From positions 1-13,148 of the forward strand of contig NZ_CALIIU010000060.1 in NCBI RefSeq assembly GCF_938017775.1: DNA of 13,148 nucleotides. Reading direction: 5' to 3'. Each line of letters starts with the position of its first letter. Positions within the stretch are counted from its first letter, which is position 1. The notes below the pieces were generated by a model that saw nothing but the letters and a program-made list of their open reading frames with translations, was not told where the DNA came from and did not search any database. Of this stretch, positions 1 to 7,081 are shown piece by piece. The stretch comes from an uncultured Campylobacter sp. (lineage in GTDB: Bacteria > Campylobacterota > Campylobacteria > Campylobacterales > Campylobacteraceae). Position numbers and translations under genes: made by a program.

Positions 1-31
1 GCGAGGTCACGGGCCCGAAAATATATCTCAT
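1..31 (-). CDS. 5' end of a second radical SAM gene (partial, runs off left edge)
   Basis: Reading leftwards from the ATG at 31-29, the sequence encodes MRYIFGPVTS and then leaves the window. These ten residues are identical to the start of the complete radical SAM protein encoded at 9828-10724, and the nucleotides are identical over 1-55. The ribosome site (GGAG five bases before ATG) is also shared. The gene would lie downstream of hemE on the same strand. From memory, C. jejuni also has a radical SAM gene (Cj1244) next to hemE (Cj1243), so this may be the ancestral copy. Only ten codons are visible, so a full gene and a truncated remnant cannot be told apart. Confidence 0.7.
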   Translation of the reverse strand, partial: MRYIFGPVTS

Positions 32-55
32 TTTTGCTCCATGATTTGATTTGCG
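1..55. repeat. Exact 55-bp direct repeat, left copy (matches 10694-10748)
   Basis: Bases 1-55 match 10694-10748 without a mismatch and in the same orientation. The repeat covers the first ten codons of a radical SAM gene, its ribosome site and about 24 bases of leader, then similarity stops abruptly at base 56. The match may continue left of the window. It marks one end of a duplication whose two copies are about 10.7 kb apart. Confidence 0.95.
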
Positions 56-105
56 GGGTTTGCTTGCTCGCAGAATTTCGCTTTGAATTACGCTTTAAAT
101 TTTGC

Positions 106-217
106 TTCCGCGCGCCAAAATTCGGCGCCGCTTTTATACGAAATCTCACTTCTGCGCACCGCCCCGCTACGGCGAAATTTTAAGCTTAGAGTTTTGAATT
201 TATCCTTAAATTTAGGG
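106..217. repeat. Diverged 112-bp intergenic repeat, left copy (matches 10996-11108)
   Basis: This stretch aligns along its whole length with 10996-11108, with scattered substitutions and a one-base length difference (my eye alignment gives clearly more than 80% identity). The best conserved part is the final 40 bases, around AAGCTTAGAG and the following TTTGAATTTATCC. An open frame crosses the left copy, but the right copy has an early TGA in the same frame, so the conservation is not protein-driven. It accompanies the 55-bp repeat and so belongs to the same duplicated leader region. Confidence 0.85.
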
Positions 218-441
218 CGTGCGAGCCATAAATTTAATGTGCGGGCTAAATTTAAACCCTCAGGCTTACGATATTTTACGCCGTCGCAGATACAGCGCGT
301 AAAATTTTAAGCCCCGCTCGGCATAAAATTTTAAACTACGGCTAAATTTTAAAATTTAGAGTTTTGCGTTTCGTGAGCTGTTTTAGCGGCGTGAAATTTG
401 AAATTCATGAACAGCGGAAGCAAAGCAAGCGACCCGGGCGA

Positions 442-476
442 GTGAAATTTTAAATTACGGTTTTATAAAATTTCAC
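442..476. repeat. Perfect 11-bp inverted repeat downstream of hemE
   Basis: GTGAAATTTTA at 442-452 is the exact reverse complement of 466-476, with a 13-base loop. It lies 38 bases past the hemE stop and could fold in the hemE transcript as a 3' hairpin. The stem is AT-rich and is not followed by a U-run on the minus strand, so it is not a typical rho-independent terminator. Because AAATTT is itself palindromic and common here, chance pairing is possible. Confidence 0.5.
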
Positions 477-513
477 AACGACGCGCCGCAAGCAGGCTCT
501 CGCAAAGTCCAGT

Positions 514-1560
514 TTAGCGCGCGCTTAGCTCGTGCACCAGATCCACCAGATATTTGGCGTTTTGCACGCTTACGTCGGGCAAAATTCCATGGCCTAGATT
601 AAAGATATGCGCGACACCCTTCATCGCCGTTAAAATCTCGCGCACGCCCGATTCTATCGCGCCGCGATCGTATAGCCGCATCGGCTCCAGGTTGCCTTGA
701 AGCGCAAATTTGCCCCCGAGCTGCTCGCGCGCAAGCTCAATCGGAGTGCTCCAATCCACGCCCCATACGTCAAAGCTCGCCTCGCCTCGCTGCTCCGCGA
801 TACGGCTCAGCCGCGATATCTGCGCGCCCGTGCCTTTGGCAAAGACGATGAGCGGGATATGCGGGAATTTCGCCTTTAAAAATTCCGTGATTTCTAGGAT
901 GTATCGCCAGCCGAACTCCTCGTACGCGCTCGGCTCCAGCGCGCCTGCCCAGCTGTCGAAGATCTGCACCGCATCGACGCCCGAGCCGATCTGGCGCGCC
1001 AGATAAAGTTTCGTCGCCTCCGTAACGAGGCGCAAAATTTCATGCAGAAGCTGCGGATTTTCGTAGAGCATCCTTTTGCAAACGGCGTAATTTTTACTGC
1101 CGCCGCCCTCGATCATATAGGTAGCGATCGTCCACGGCGCGCCGCAAAAGCCGATGAGCGCTTTGTCCGCGGCAAGGCGAGAGCGAGTAAGCGAGATCGT
1201 ATCATAAACGTATCCGAGCTCCGCAGCGGCCTTTTGCGGATCAAGGCGCGCCAGATCGTCCCGCGAGCGGATCGGATTGCTAAAGCGCGGCCCTTCGCCC
1301 GCTTCGAAGCGCAGATCCATCCCCATCTGCATCGGCACGACCAAAATATCGCTAAATAAAATCGCCGCATCGACGCCTAAAATCTCCACGGGCTGGATCG
1401 TTACCTCGCTAGCGGCGCGGTAGTCACGGCACAGACTCAAAAAATCGCCCGCCCTCTCGCGCACAGCCATGTATTGCGGCAGGTAGCGCCCCGCCTGGCG
1501 CATCATCCAAATGGGCGTGTATGGGGTCTCTTTGCCGAAGCATGCGTCGATGAAAACCAT
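514..1560 (-). CDS. hemE: Uroporphyrinogen III decarboxylase
   Basis: The enzyme removes four acetate carboxyls from uroporphyrinogen III to give coproporphyrinogen III, a cytoplasmic, cofactor-free step of haem synthesis. The 348-residue length is normal for the family. Visible signatures are PIWMMRQAGRYLP at 16-28 (substrate-binding Arg21), FSDI with catalytic Asp71, GAPWTIATYMIEG at 140-152 (Tyr148), FDSWAG (Ser203) and NLGHGILP (His324). The ATG is supported by AAAGGA five bases upstream (1566-1571). It stands alone between gene-free stretches of about 460 bp on each side. The next gene in its direction is the partial radical SAM gene at the left edge. No clear promoter motif is visible upstream. 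Identification is secure. Confidence 0.97.
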   Translation of the reverse strand: MVFIDACFGKETPYTPIWMMRQAGRYLPQYMAVRERAGDFLSLCRDYRAASEVTIQPVEILGVDAAILFSDILVVPMQMGMDLRFEAGEGPRFSNPIRSRDDLARLDPQKAAAELGYVYDTISLTRSRLAADKALIGFCGAPWTIATYMIEGGGSKNYAVCKRMLYENPQLLHEILRLVTEATKLYLARQIGSGVDAVQIFDSWAGALEPSAYEEFGWRYILEITEFLKAKFPHIPLIVFAKGTGAQISRLSRIAEQRGEASFDVWGVDWSTPIELAREQLGGKFALQGNLEPMRLYDRGAIESGVREILTAMKGVAHIFNLGHGILPDVSVQNAKYLVDLVHELSAR

Positions 1561-2018
1561 TTTTATCCTTTAAATTTAGCTGTTTCGTCGCGCCGTGTTT
1601 AGCTCGCAAATATGTGCCGAAGCGATCTGCGCGAATAAAATTCCGCCGAGCCGGAAATTGAGCGCGCTTAAATTTAGATGCTCGGCGCGATTTAGATTAC
1701 GGTGCGCCAGGATCGCTCAAATCTAGATTTGCGGCGCGGAATTTTGAAGCGAGCTTTTATGCACCGATCTGCGCGCCTAATTTATAAATTTACGCGGCGC
1801 GCGGTGAATTTTATAAAAGTTCAGATCCGCGCCGATTTAAGCGGCGCAAAATTTTAACGCTCAAGCCTGCGAGGCGCCGTAAAGCTCCGGCGCGATCCTG
1901 CGGCGCGGCGAAATTTAAGCATCCGAGCCTATGGCGTCTAAAATTTCATCGTTAAATTTCGTGCACAGATTGCGAAGCTCCGAAATTCTGCGCCGCGAAA
2001 TTTAACGACCCCGACGCC
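1561..2018. other. Gene-free stretch between asd and hemE
   Basis: About 460 bp of mixed GC-rich and AAATTT-rich sequence with no convincing gene. It holds a 14-bp perfect palindrome centred on CTAG (1718-1731) and an inverted repeat GCGCGCC/GGCGCGC (1771-1777 and 1796-1802, 18-base loop), neither followed by a T-tract. A 28-codon frame (1915-2001, minus) just after asd reads like protein but has no start codon, so it could be a gene remnant or chance. The hemE promoter must lie at the left end, but I see no strong -10 box. Confidence 0.6.
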
Positions 2019-3047
2019 TTATTTTTGCTGCATATCGATCCAGCGAAGTGCGATGCGCACGGCATTTGTAGCCGCTCCGACGCGGATCTGATCGGCGCTG
2101 CACCAAAGATGCAGAATTTTATCGTCGAAATTGTCCCTGCGGAGCCTGCCGACGTAGGTCTCATTTGTGTCGCTCGAAAGCAGCGGCATCGGGTACTCGT
2201 TTTTGCTTGGATCGTCTGCAAGCACGATGCTAGGCGCGTTTCTTAAAATTTCGCGCACGCGGCTAATCTCGAAATCCTTTTTAAATTTAATCGTGATCGC
2301 CTCGCTGTGGCTGCGCAGCACCGGCACGCGCACGCAGGTAGCCGAAACGGCGAAGTTTTTATGCAAAATTTTCTGCGTTTCGTTCACCATCTTCATCTCT
2401 TCTTTGGTGTAGTCGTTATCCAAAAACACGTCGATGTGCGGGATGACGTTAAATGCTAGCTGGTGCGCGAAAACTTTAGGTTTGCACTCATCAAGCTTAA
2501 ATTCAAAGAATTTTTGCAGCTGAAACACAAGCTCTTCCATACCCTCTTTGCCTGCGCCGCTGGCGGCTTGGTAGGTGCTTACGTCCACGCGTTCTATTTC
2601 AAACGCATCGTCAAGCGGCTTTAAAATTTGAACCATCTGAATGGTCGAGCAGTTCGGATTGGCAATGATGCCCGTTTCTTTCCACAGCTCGATATCCTGC
2701 GGATTGCACTCAGGCACGACGAGCGGGACGTCTTCTTGCATACGAAAGTGGCTCGTATTGTCGATCACCACTGCGCCGCTTGCCGCCGCAAATGGCACGT
2801 AATGCGCCGAAATGGAGCCGCCCGCGCTAAAAAATGCGATGTCGATCTCATTTCCGTCGAAGGTGCTGTCGGTAAGCTCCTTCACGACGTATTCTTTACC
2901 GCGGAATTCCACCTTTTCGCCCGCGCTCTTTGCGCTTGCAAGCGGCAGTATGTCCTTTACGGGGAAGTTCATCTCGTCTAAGACGCGCAAAATCTCCTCG
3001 CCTACGGCGCCGGTAGCGCCTACGATGGCGATATTGTAACTACTCAT
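2019..3047 (-). CDS. asd: Aspartate-semialdehyde dehydrogenase
   Basis: It reduces aspartyl-4-phosphate to aspartate semialdehyde with NADPH, the branch-point step toward lysine and diaminopimelate (peptidoglycan), threonine and methionine. The protein has 342 residues, normal for the family. It shows the N-terminal nucleotide-binding loop GATGAVG (10-16), catalytic Cys133 in ANPNCST, Gln160 in TYQAASGAG and the substrate/proton-relay region RVPVLRSHSEA (240-250, His247). The start ATG at 3047 overlaps the end of gyrA by eight bases (ATGAGTAG), and its strong ribosome site AAGGAGG (3053-3059) lies inside the last gyrA codons with five-base spacing. This implies co-transcription and translational coupling with gyrA. 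It ends just before a gene-free region. Confidence 0.97.
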   Translation of the reverse strand: MSSYNIAIVGATGAVGEEILRVLDEMNFPVKDILPLASAKSAGEKVEFRGKEYVVKELTDSTFDGNEIDIAFFSAGGSISAHYVPFAAASGAVVIDNTSHFRMQEDVPLVVPECNPQDIELWKETGIIANPNCSTIQMVQILKPLDDAFEIERVDVSTYQAASGAGKEGMEELVFQLQKFFEFKLDECKPKVFAHQLAFNVIPHIDVFLDNDYTKEEMKMVNETQKILHKNFAVSATCVRVPVLRSHSEAITIKFKKDFEISRVREILRNAPSIVLADDPSKNEYPMPLLSSDTNETYVGRLRRDNFDDKILHLWCSADQIRVGAATNAVRIALRWIDMQQK

Positions 3048-5784
3048 CCTCTCCTCCTTTTAAAATTTCATCGCTAGGGCCGTCGCTTCGCGAATCTTTG
3101 CTATCTAAATTTGAATTTAATAAATTTTCATCCTGCACAAGCTCGTCCGCTTCGCCCTCGTCGCCCTCCTCGGCTTTCGGGCAGGTCGCGATGCTCACGA
3201 CGTCGTCGCCCTCGACATTTACGACGATGACGCCGCTGGTGTTGCGGCCCGCTTTGCGGATGCTTTGCATATCTACGCGGATCATCTTGCCGCTGGTGGT
3301 TAGCGCCATAAGATCCATCTCCTCATCGACCATCACGACGCCGATGAGCTCGCCCGTGCGGTTGGTGAGCTTCATGCAGATGACGCCCTTGCCTCCGCGG
3401 TTTGTGAGGCGATACTCGCTCGCGGTCGTGCGCTTGCCGATACCCTTTTGGCTCACGCTTAAAATTTCTTGCATATCGCTTAAAATGAACGCGGCGCCGA
3501 TGACCTCGTCGCCTTTTTCTTTAAATTTAATACCCTTTACACCGCGAGCGATACGCCCCATCTGGCGAATTTTATTTAGATTAAATTTAAGACACATTCC
3601 CTTTTTTGTAGCGATGAAGAGCATATTTTCGTTGGCGCTTTGTGGCTCGCCCTCTTGTGCGCCCTCGTCTTGCGAAATTTCATCTGAAATTTCATTCTCG
3701 CTTCCTTCTAAAATATCCTGCTCGGTCTGCTCTAGAATTTCCTCGGCCTCGCCGCCGTCCAGATCGTCGCCGCTTAGAGCGCCTCCTTTGTAGTTTTGCA
3801 TCTCCTCGGCGCTATTTGGAGCGATGAGAGCGGTTACTAGCGTATCGTCCTCATCTAGGCTGATAGCGCGGATGCCGAGCGAGCGGATATTTTTAAACTC
3901 GCTTAAATTCGTGCGTTTTACGATGCCGTTGCGAGTGAAAAATACGAGCGACTTGCTCGGATCAAAATCGGTCGTAGGGATGATTGCCATGATCTTTTCG
4001 TCCGCGCCGAGCTGGATTAGATTTACTACCGCCTTGCCCTTTGCGGTGCGCGAGCCCTCCGGAATTTTATAGACCTTGAGCCAGTAAAGCTGCCCGCGGT
4101 CGGTGATAAACATAAGCGTGTCGTGGGTGTTGGACGTAAAAAAGCTCTCGATGAAGTCGTCATCGTATGTCGTGACCGCCACGCGCCCCTTGCCGCCGCG
4201 CTTTTGCTTCTCGTAAGTCTTGCTAGGCACGCGCTTGATGTAGCCGCGATGAGTGATCGTAACGACCATATTTTCATTCGCGATTAAATCTTCGATGTCG
4301 ATATCCTCGTAGTCATCGACGATTTCGGTGATGCGCGGGCATTTAAATTTATCTTTAATCTCTAAAAGCTCATCTTTGATGATGCCCTCGATCAGCTCCT
4401 CGCTCTTTAAGATCGCATCAAGCCGCTTTATCTCGGCTAAAATTTCTTTTAGCTCCTCCTCGATCTTTTCGCGCTCAAGTCCCGTTAGGCGGCTTAGCCT
4501 CATATCCAAAATCGCGCCCGATTGCGCCTCGCTAAGGCCGAATCTGCTCATTAAATTTTCGCGCGCGACGTTGGTGTCGGCGGAGTTTCTAATCACGTCA
4601 ATCACTTCGTCGATATTATCTAGCGCGATCTTTAAGCCCTCCAAGATATGCGCTCTAGCGCGCGCTTTTTGAAGCTCAAAAATTGTGCGGCGGATGATGA
4701 CGGTTTTTCTGTGGTTCAAAAACAGTTTCAAAAGCTCTATCAGCGTGAAAATCTTCGGCTCTTTGCCGTCGATTGCGAGCATTATCACGCCGAAGGTCGC
4801 TTCCATCGTGGTTTGCTTAAATAGATTATTCAGCACGATCTCGCTCATCGCGTCGCGCTTAAGCTCGATTACTACGCGAATTCCGTCGCGATCGCTCTCG
4901 TCGCGCACCTCGGAGATTCCTTCGATCTGCTTTTCTTTTACGAGATCTGCGATCTGCTCAATGAGGCGCGCTTTATTGGTCTGATACGGCAGCTCGTCTA
5001 TTACGATGACATCTTTACTAGCTTTTTTTTCAATATGGGTTTTGGCGCGAATTTTAACCCGCCCTCTGCCCGTTTTATACGCTTCGATGATCCCTTTTTT
5101 GCCGTAGATTATGCCGCCGGTCGGAAAATCGGGGCCCTTGATCTCGCCCATAATCTCCTCTAGGCTTGCGTTTTTATTCTCAAGCAGTATCAAAAGACCG
5201 CCCACAAGCTCATCTAAGCTATGCGGCGGGATATTCGTCGCCATTCCCACGGCGATTCCGCTTGAGCCGTTAAGCAGCAAATTCGGCACGCGCGCAGGCA
5301 AAACATCGGGCTCGTTTAAGCTCTCGTCGTAGTTCGGCACGAAATCGACCGTCTCTTTATCTAAGTCTTTTAGCAGCTCCTCGGCTAGCGGCGTCATACG
5401 CGCTTCGGTATACCTCATCGCCGCCGCTCCGTCGCCGTCGATCGATCCGAAGTTACCCTGCCCGTCCACGGAAGGGATTCTCATCGAAAAGCTCTGTGCC
5501 ATTCGCACGAGCGCATCATAAACGGCGGTATCGCCGTGCGGATGGTATTTACCGATGACGTCGCCTACGATACGAGCGGATTTTTTGTATGGCTGGCGAG
5601 AGCCCACGCCAAGATCGTTCATCGCATATAAAATTCGCCTATGCACCGGCTTTAGACCGTCTCTGGCGTCCGGTAGCGCACGACCGATGATGACGCTCAT
5701 CGAGTAATCAAGATAGCTCGTCTTGATCGATTCTTCGACGTCGATATCGATGATCTCCTGATTTTCAAACATATTTGATTGCAT
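3040..5784 (-). CDS. gyrA: DNA gyrase subunit A
   Basis: This is the DNA breakage-reunion subunit of gyrase, which works with GyrB (not in this window) to introduce negative supercoils. It has 914 residues. The N-terminal winged-helix/tower region contains the quinolone-resistance segment YHPHGDTAVYDALV (80-93) with Thr86 and Asp90, and catalytic Tyr125 in AMRYTEARM. The C-terminal beta-pinwheel begins around residue 505 and carries the GyrA box QKRGGKG (527-533), which identifies gyrase rather than topoisomerase IV. A strongly acidic Glu/Asp/Ser-rich insert (about 659-718) interrupts the pinwheel, and the tail (868-914) is also acidic. ATG at 5784 follows AAAGGAT. The gene has its own -10 box in the 38-bp gap after comF and overlaps asd downstream. 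Confidence 0.98.
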   Translation of the reverse strand: MQSNMFENQEIIDIDVEESIKTSYLDYSMSVIIGRALPDARDGLKPVHRRILYAMNDLGVGSRQPYKKSARIVGDVIGKYHPHGDTAVYDALVRMAQSFSMRIPSVDGQGNFGSIDGDGAAAMRYTEARMTPLAEELLKDLDKETVDFVPNYDESLNEPDVLPARVPNLLLNGSSGIAVGMATNIPPHSLDELVGGLLILLENKNASLEEIMGEIKGPDFPTGGIIYGKKGIIEAYKTGRGRVKIRAKTHIEKKASKDVIVIDELPYQTNKARLIEQIADLVKEKQIEGISEVRDESDRDGIRVVIELKRDAMSEIVLNNLFKQTTMEATFGVIMLAIDGKEPKIFTLIELLKLFLNHRKTVIIRRTIFELQKARARAHILEGLKIALDNIDEVIDVIRNSADTNVARENLMSRFGLSEAQSGAILDMRLSRLTGLEREKIEEELKEILAEIKRLDAILKSEELIEGIIKDELLEIKDKFKCPRITEIVDDYEDIDIEDLIANENMVVTITHRGYIKRVPSKTYEKQKRGGKGRVAVTTYDDDFIESFFTSNTHDTLMFITDRGQLYWLKVYKIPEGSRTAKGKAVVNLIQLGADEKIMAIIPTTDFDPSKSLVFFTRNGIVKRTNLSEFKNIRSLGIRAISLDEDDTLVTALIAPNSAEEMQNYKGGALSGDDLDGGEAEEILEQTEQDILEGSENEISDEISQDEGAQEGEPQSANENMLFIATKKGMCLKFNLNKIRQMGRIARGVKGIKFKEKGDEVIGAAFILSDMQEILSVSQKGIGKRTTASEYRLTNRGGKGVICMKLTNRTGELIGVVMVDEEMDLMALTTSGKMIRVDMQSIRKAGRNTSGVIVVNVEGDDVVSIATCPKAEEGDEGEADELVQDENLLNSNLDSKDSRSDGPSDEILKGGEDE

Positions 5785-5811
5785 AAATATCCTTTTAAAT
5801 TTTAAAGCGCG

Positions 5812-5817
5812 ATTATA
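5812..5817 (-). promoter_or_regulatory. gyrA -10 promoter element TATAAT
   Basis: On the minus strand, a perfect TATAAT lies 27 bases upstream of the gyrA ATG, in the short comF-gyrA gap. Its context is TTCGC-TATAAT-CGCGC. The expected transcript would start near 5805 with a leader of about 20 bases. No -35 box is evident, which is usual for Campylobacter sigma-70 promoters. It would let gyrA-asd be transcribed independently of the upstream genes. Confidence 0.65.
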
Positions 5818-5822
5818 GCGAA

Positions 5823-6440
5823 TTATTCTTTTGCATTAGCTAAAACCAAGCCGCATACGGGCATAAAGCCGCCCTGCATTAAAGTCTCGCGCGCTTGCAG
5901 CATGCTAAGGCCCGAAGTGATGATGTCGTCTACTAGGATCACGGGGAATTGCGGCGGGGTTAAAATTTTAAAATTTCGCTTATGTTTTAGGCGAAATTCC
6001 AAACTCTGCCCGCTGTATTTGACGCGGTTTTGCGCGCGCAGGCAGTGAAATTTCGGCTCCACGAGCTCGCTTTTTAGCGCGCGAGCTAAGATCGCCGTGT
6101 GCGAATAGCCGCTGCGAGCGTCATCATCCAGCGGCACGATGTTAAATTTAAAAACCCCGCCCGTTTTAAACATTTCGTAATTTTGCGGATTTGCTGAAAT
6201 TTCGCGCTGCAGATGAAGCGGGAATTTCGCTAGACTTAAAGAGGCTATGCGCGCAAGCACCGCAGCGCCGTATTCGTGGTGTTTAGAAAGTATAAGCTCG
6301 CGAATTTCTGAGTAGCCGTAGTAGTAAAATACGCTAAAGCCCTCCACCTGCCGCATACTTAGACGGCATTCGGCTAAATTTGCGGCGCAAGCGGTGCAAA
6401 TCATGCGCAGGCTAAATGCGCCGCAATTTACGCAGCGCAT
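5823..6440 (-). CDS. ComF-family phosphoribosyltransferase-like protein
   Basis: A 205-residue cytoplasmic protein of the ComF/GntX type. An N-terminal zinc-ribbon is suggested by CVNC (Cys3, Cys6) and CTAC (Cys15, Cys18). The C-terminal phosphoribosyltransferase fold shows the PRPP-loop motif VILVDDIITSG (167-177), preceded by a VPLDD...GYSHTAILARAL segment (102-122). Family members take part in natural transformation (ComF, in ssDNA uptake) in some bacteria, but the substrate here is unknown. C. jejuni also has a phosphoribosyltransferase gene beside gyrA (Cj1028c, from memory). The start ATG directly abuts the TAG of the upstream lipoprotein gene with no clear ribosome site, so translation is probably coupled. 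Confidence 0.85.
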   Translation of the reverse strand: MRCVNCGAFSLRMICTACAANLAECRLSMRQVEGFSVFYYYGYSEIRELILSKHHEYGAAVLARIASLSLAKFPLHLQREISANPQNYEMFKTGGVFKFNIVPLDDDARSGYSHTAILARALKSELVEPKFHCLRAQNRVKYSGQSLEFRLKHKRNFKILTPPQFPVILVDDIITSGLSMLQARETLMQGGFMPVCGLVLANAKE

Positions 6441-6989
6441 CTAAAGCGTCAAGATGATTTGATCGGCGGATTTTTTGACTATGTCGCCAAGCAAGCTTTG
6501 CACAAAAGGATTAAGCGATCTAGCCGTGCGAAGCGCGGTAAATTGGCTCTGATCCTGCGAAACGCGCTTAGTAGTGGTTTTGTTGCCCTGCACGATAGAA
6601 ATCGCGATCTCGCCTCTTGCGCTCATATTTTCCTTCGAATAGCCGTTGATCGCTGCCGAGATGCTTCTGATATTTACGGTTACGATATTCGGGCTTGCAG
6701 GATCGATCCTTACGCCGCGAGCCTCAAGCTCCGCGCGCAAAGCCTTATCGAACCACGCCGAGAGATTGTTTTTTAAAAGCACTTCATCGACGAGTTTGCC
6801 GTCGTTGTCGTTTATAACGGCGATTACCATCTGATTTTCGCGCTGATCGTTGATCGCGTTGATATTTACCGACTTGCCGCTTACGGTCTGATCGGCCTTA
6901 GAGAGATACGGATTTAGGCTGATGACGCTGCTGGTTTGCGAGCAGGCGACAAAAAATAGCGCAAATACGCCGATTAAAAATTTTTTCAT
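6441..6989 (-). CDS. YajG-like outer-membrane lipoprotein
   Basis: A 182-residue predicted lipoprotein. The start was set at the ATG at 6989, not the in-frame upstream ATG at 7019, because AAAGGAT lies just before it and MKKFLIGVFALFFVAC is a textbook lipoprotein signal. The lipobox is FVAC with Cys16, and Ser at +2 favours outer-membrane sorting. The mature part (SLNPY..., NAINDQREN..., LLKNNLSAWFDKALRAELEARGVRI) resembles the YajG/Lipoprotein_16 family, whose function is unknown. The gene is first in the minus-strand run lipoprotein-comF-gyrA-asd and is divergent from dnaX. In C. jejuni this neighbourhood carries flgP, another lipoprotein, but I see no clear FlgP signature here. Confidence 0.8.
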   Translation of the reverse strand: MKKFLIGVFALFFVACSQTSSVISLNPYLSKADQTVSGKSVNINAINDQRENQMVIAVINDNDGKLVDEVLLKNNLSAWFDKALRAELEARGVRIDPASPNIVTVNIRSISAAINGYSKENMSARGEIAISIVQGNKTTTKRVSQDQSQFTALRTARSLNPFVQSLLGDIVKKSADQIILTL

Positions 6990-7017
6990 TTTGATCCTTT
7001 TTCTGAAATTCGGGCGC

Positions 7018-7023
7018 ATTGTA
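7018..7023 (-). promoter_or_regulatory. Lipoprotein-gene promoter, extended -10 TGC-TACAAT
   Basis: On the minus strand, TACAAT is preceded by TGC, giving an extended -10 element 28 bases before the lipoprotein ATG. Upstream, in the minus-strand sense, is an A/T-rich stretch (about 7024-7053) typical of Campylobacter promoters. The flanks (GTGC-TACAAT-GCGC) resemble those of the gyrA and DUF3137-gene promoters. Confidence 0.55.
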
Positions 7024-7054
7024 GCACTAAATTTAAAATTTATAGATTTTTTTG

Positions 7055-7060
7055 TATCAT
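7055..7060 (+). promoter_or_regulatory. Candidate dnaX -10 element TATCAT
   Basis: In the lipoprotein-dnaX divergent gap, TATCAT follows a T-run and a TG. It lies 21 bases before the TTG start, which leaves a leader of about 15 bases holding the ribosome site. TATAGA at 7041-7046 is an alternative. There is no independent support for either. Confidence 0.35.
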
Positions 7061-7081
7061 TGTAAGATCAAAGGAGAAATT

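Larger units (their letters stand above)
56..513. other. Gene-free stretch between the partial radical SAM gene and hemE
   Basis: About 460 bp with no convincing gene. It contains the diverged intergenic repeat (106-217), an inverted repeat (442-476) and several AAATTT-type motifs. The segment at roughly 419-450, centred on a CCCGGG palindrome, resembles the 34-bp insert in the transposase at 12588-12621. A 75-codon frame at 83-310 begins with TTG, lacks a ribosome site and is not preserved in the repeat's other copy. Confidence 0.7.

Noticed and set aside
83..310. 75-codon plus-strand open frame at the left end
   Set aside because: It starts with TTG without a ribosome site and overlaps the intergenic repeat. 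The paralogous copy at 10996 has a stop in the same frame, so coding constraint is absent.
1771..1802. GC-rich inverted repeat as a terminator for asd
   Set aside because: It lies over 200 bases past the asd stop, has an 18-base loop and no T-tract on the relevant strand.
1915..2001. 28-codon minus-strand frame after asd that reads like protein (RISELRNLCTKFNDEILDA)
   Set aside because: There is no ATG, GTG or TTG start, it is bounded upstream by TAA, and it is too short to assign. It may be a remnant but cannot be supported.
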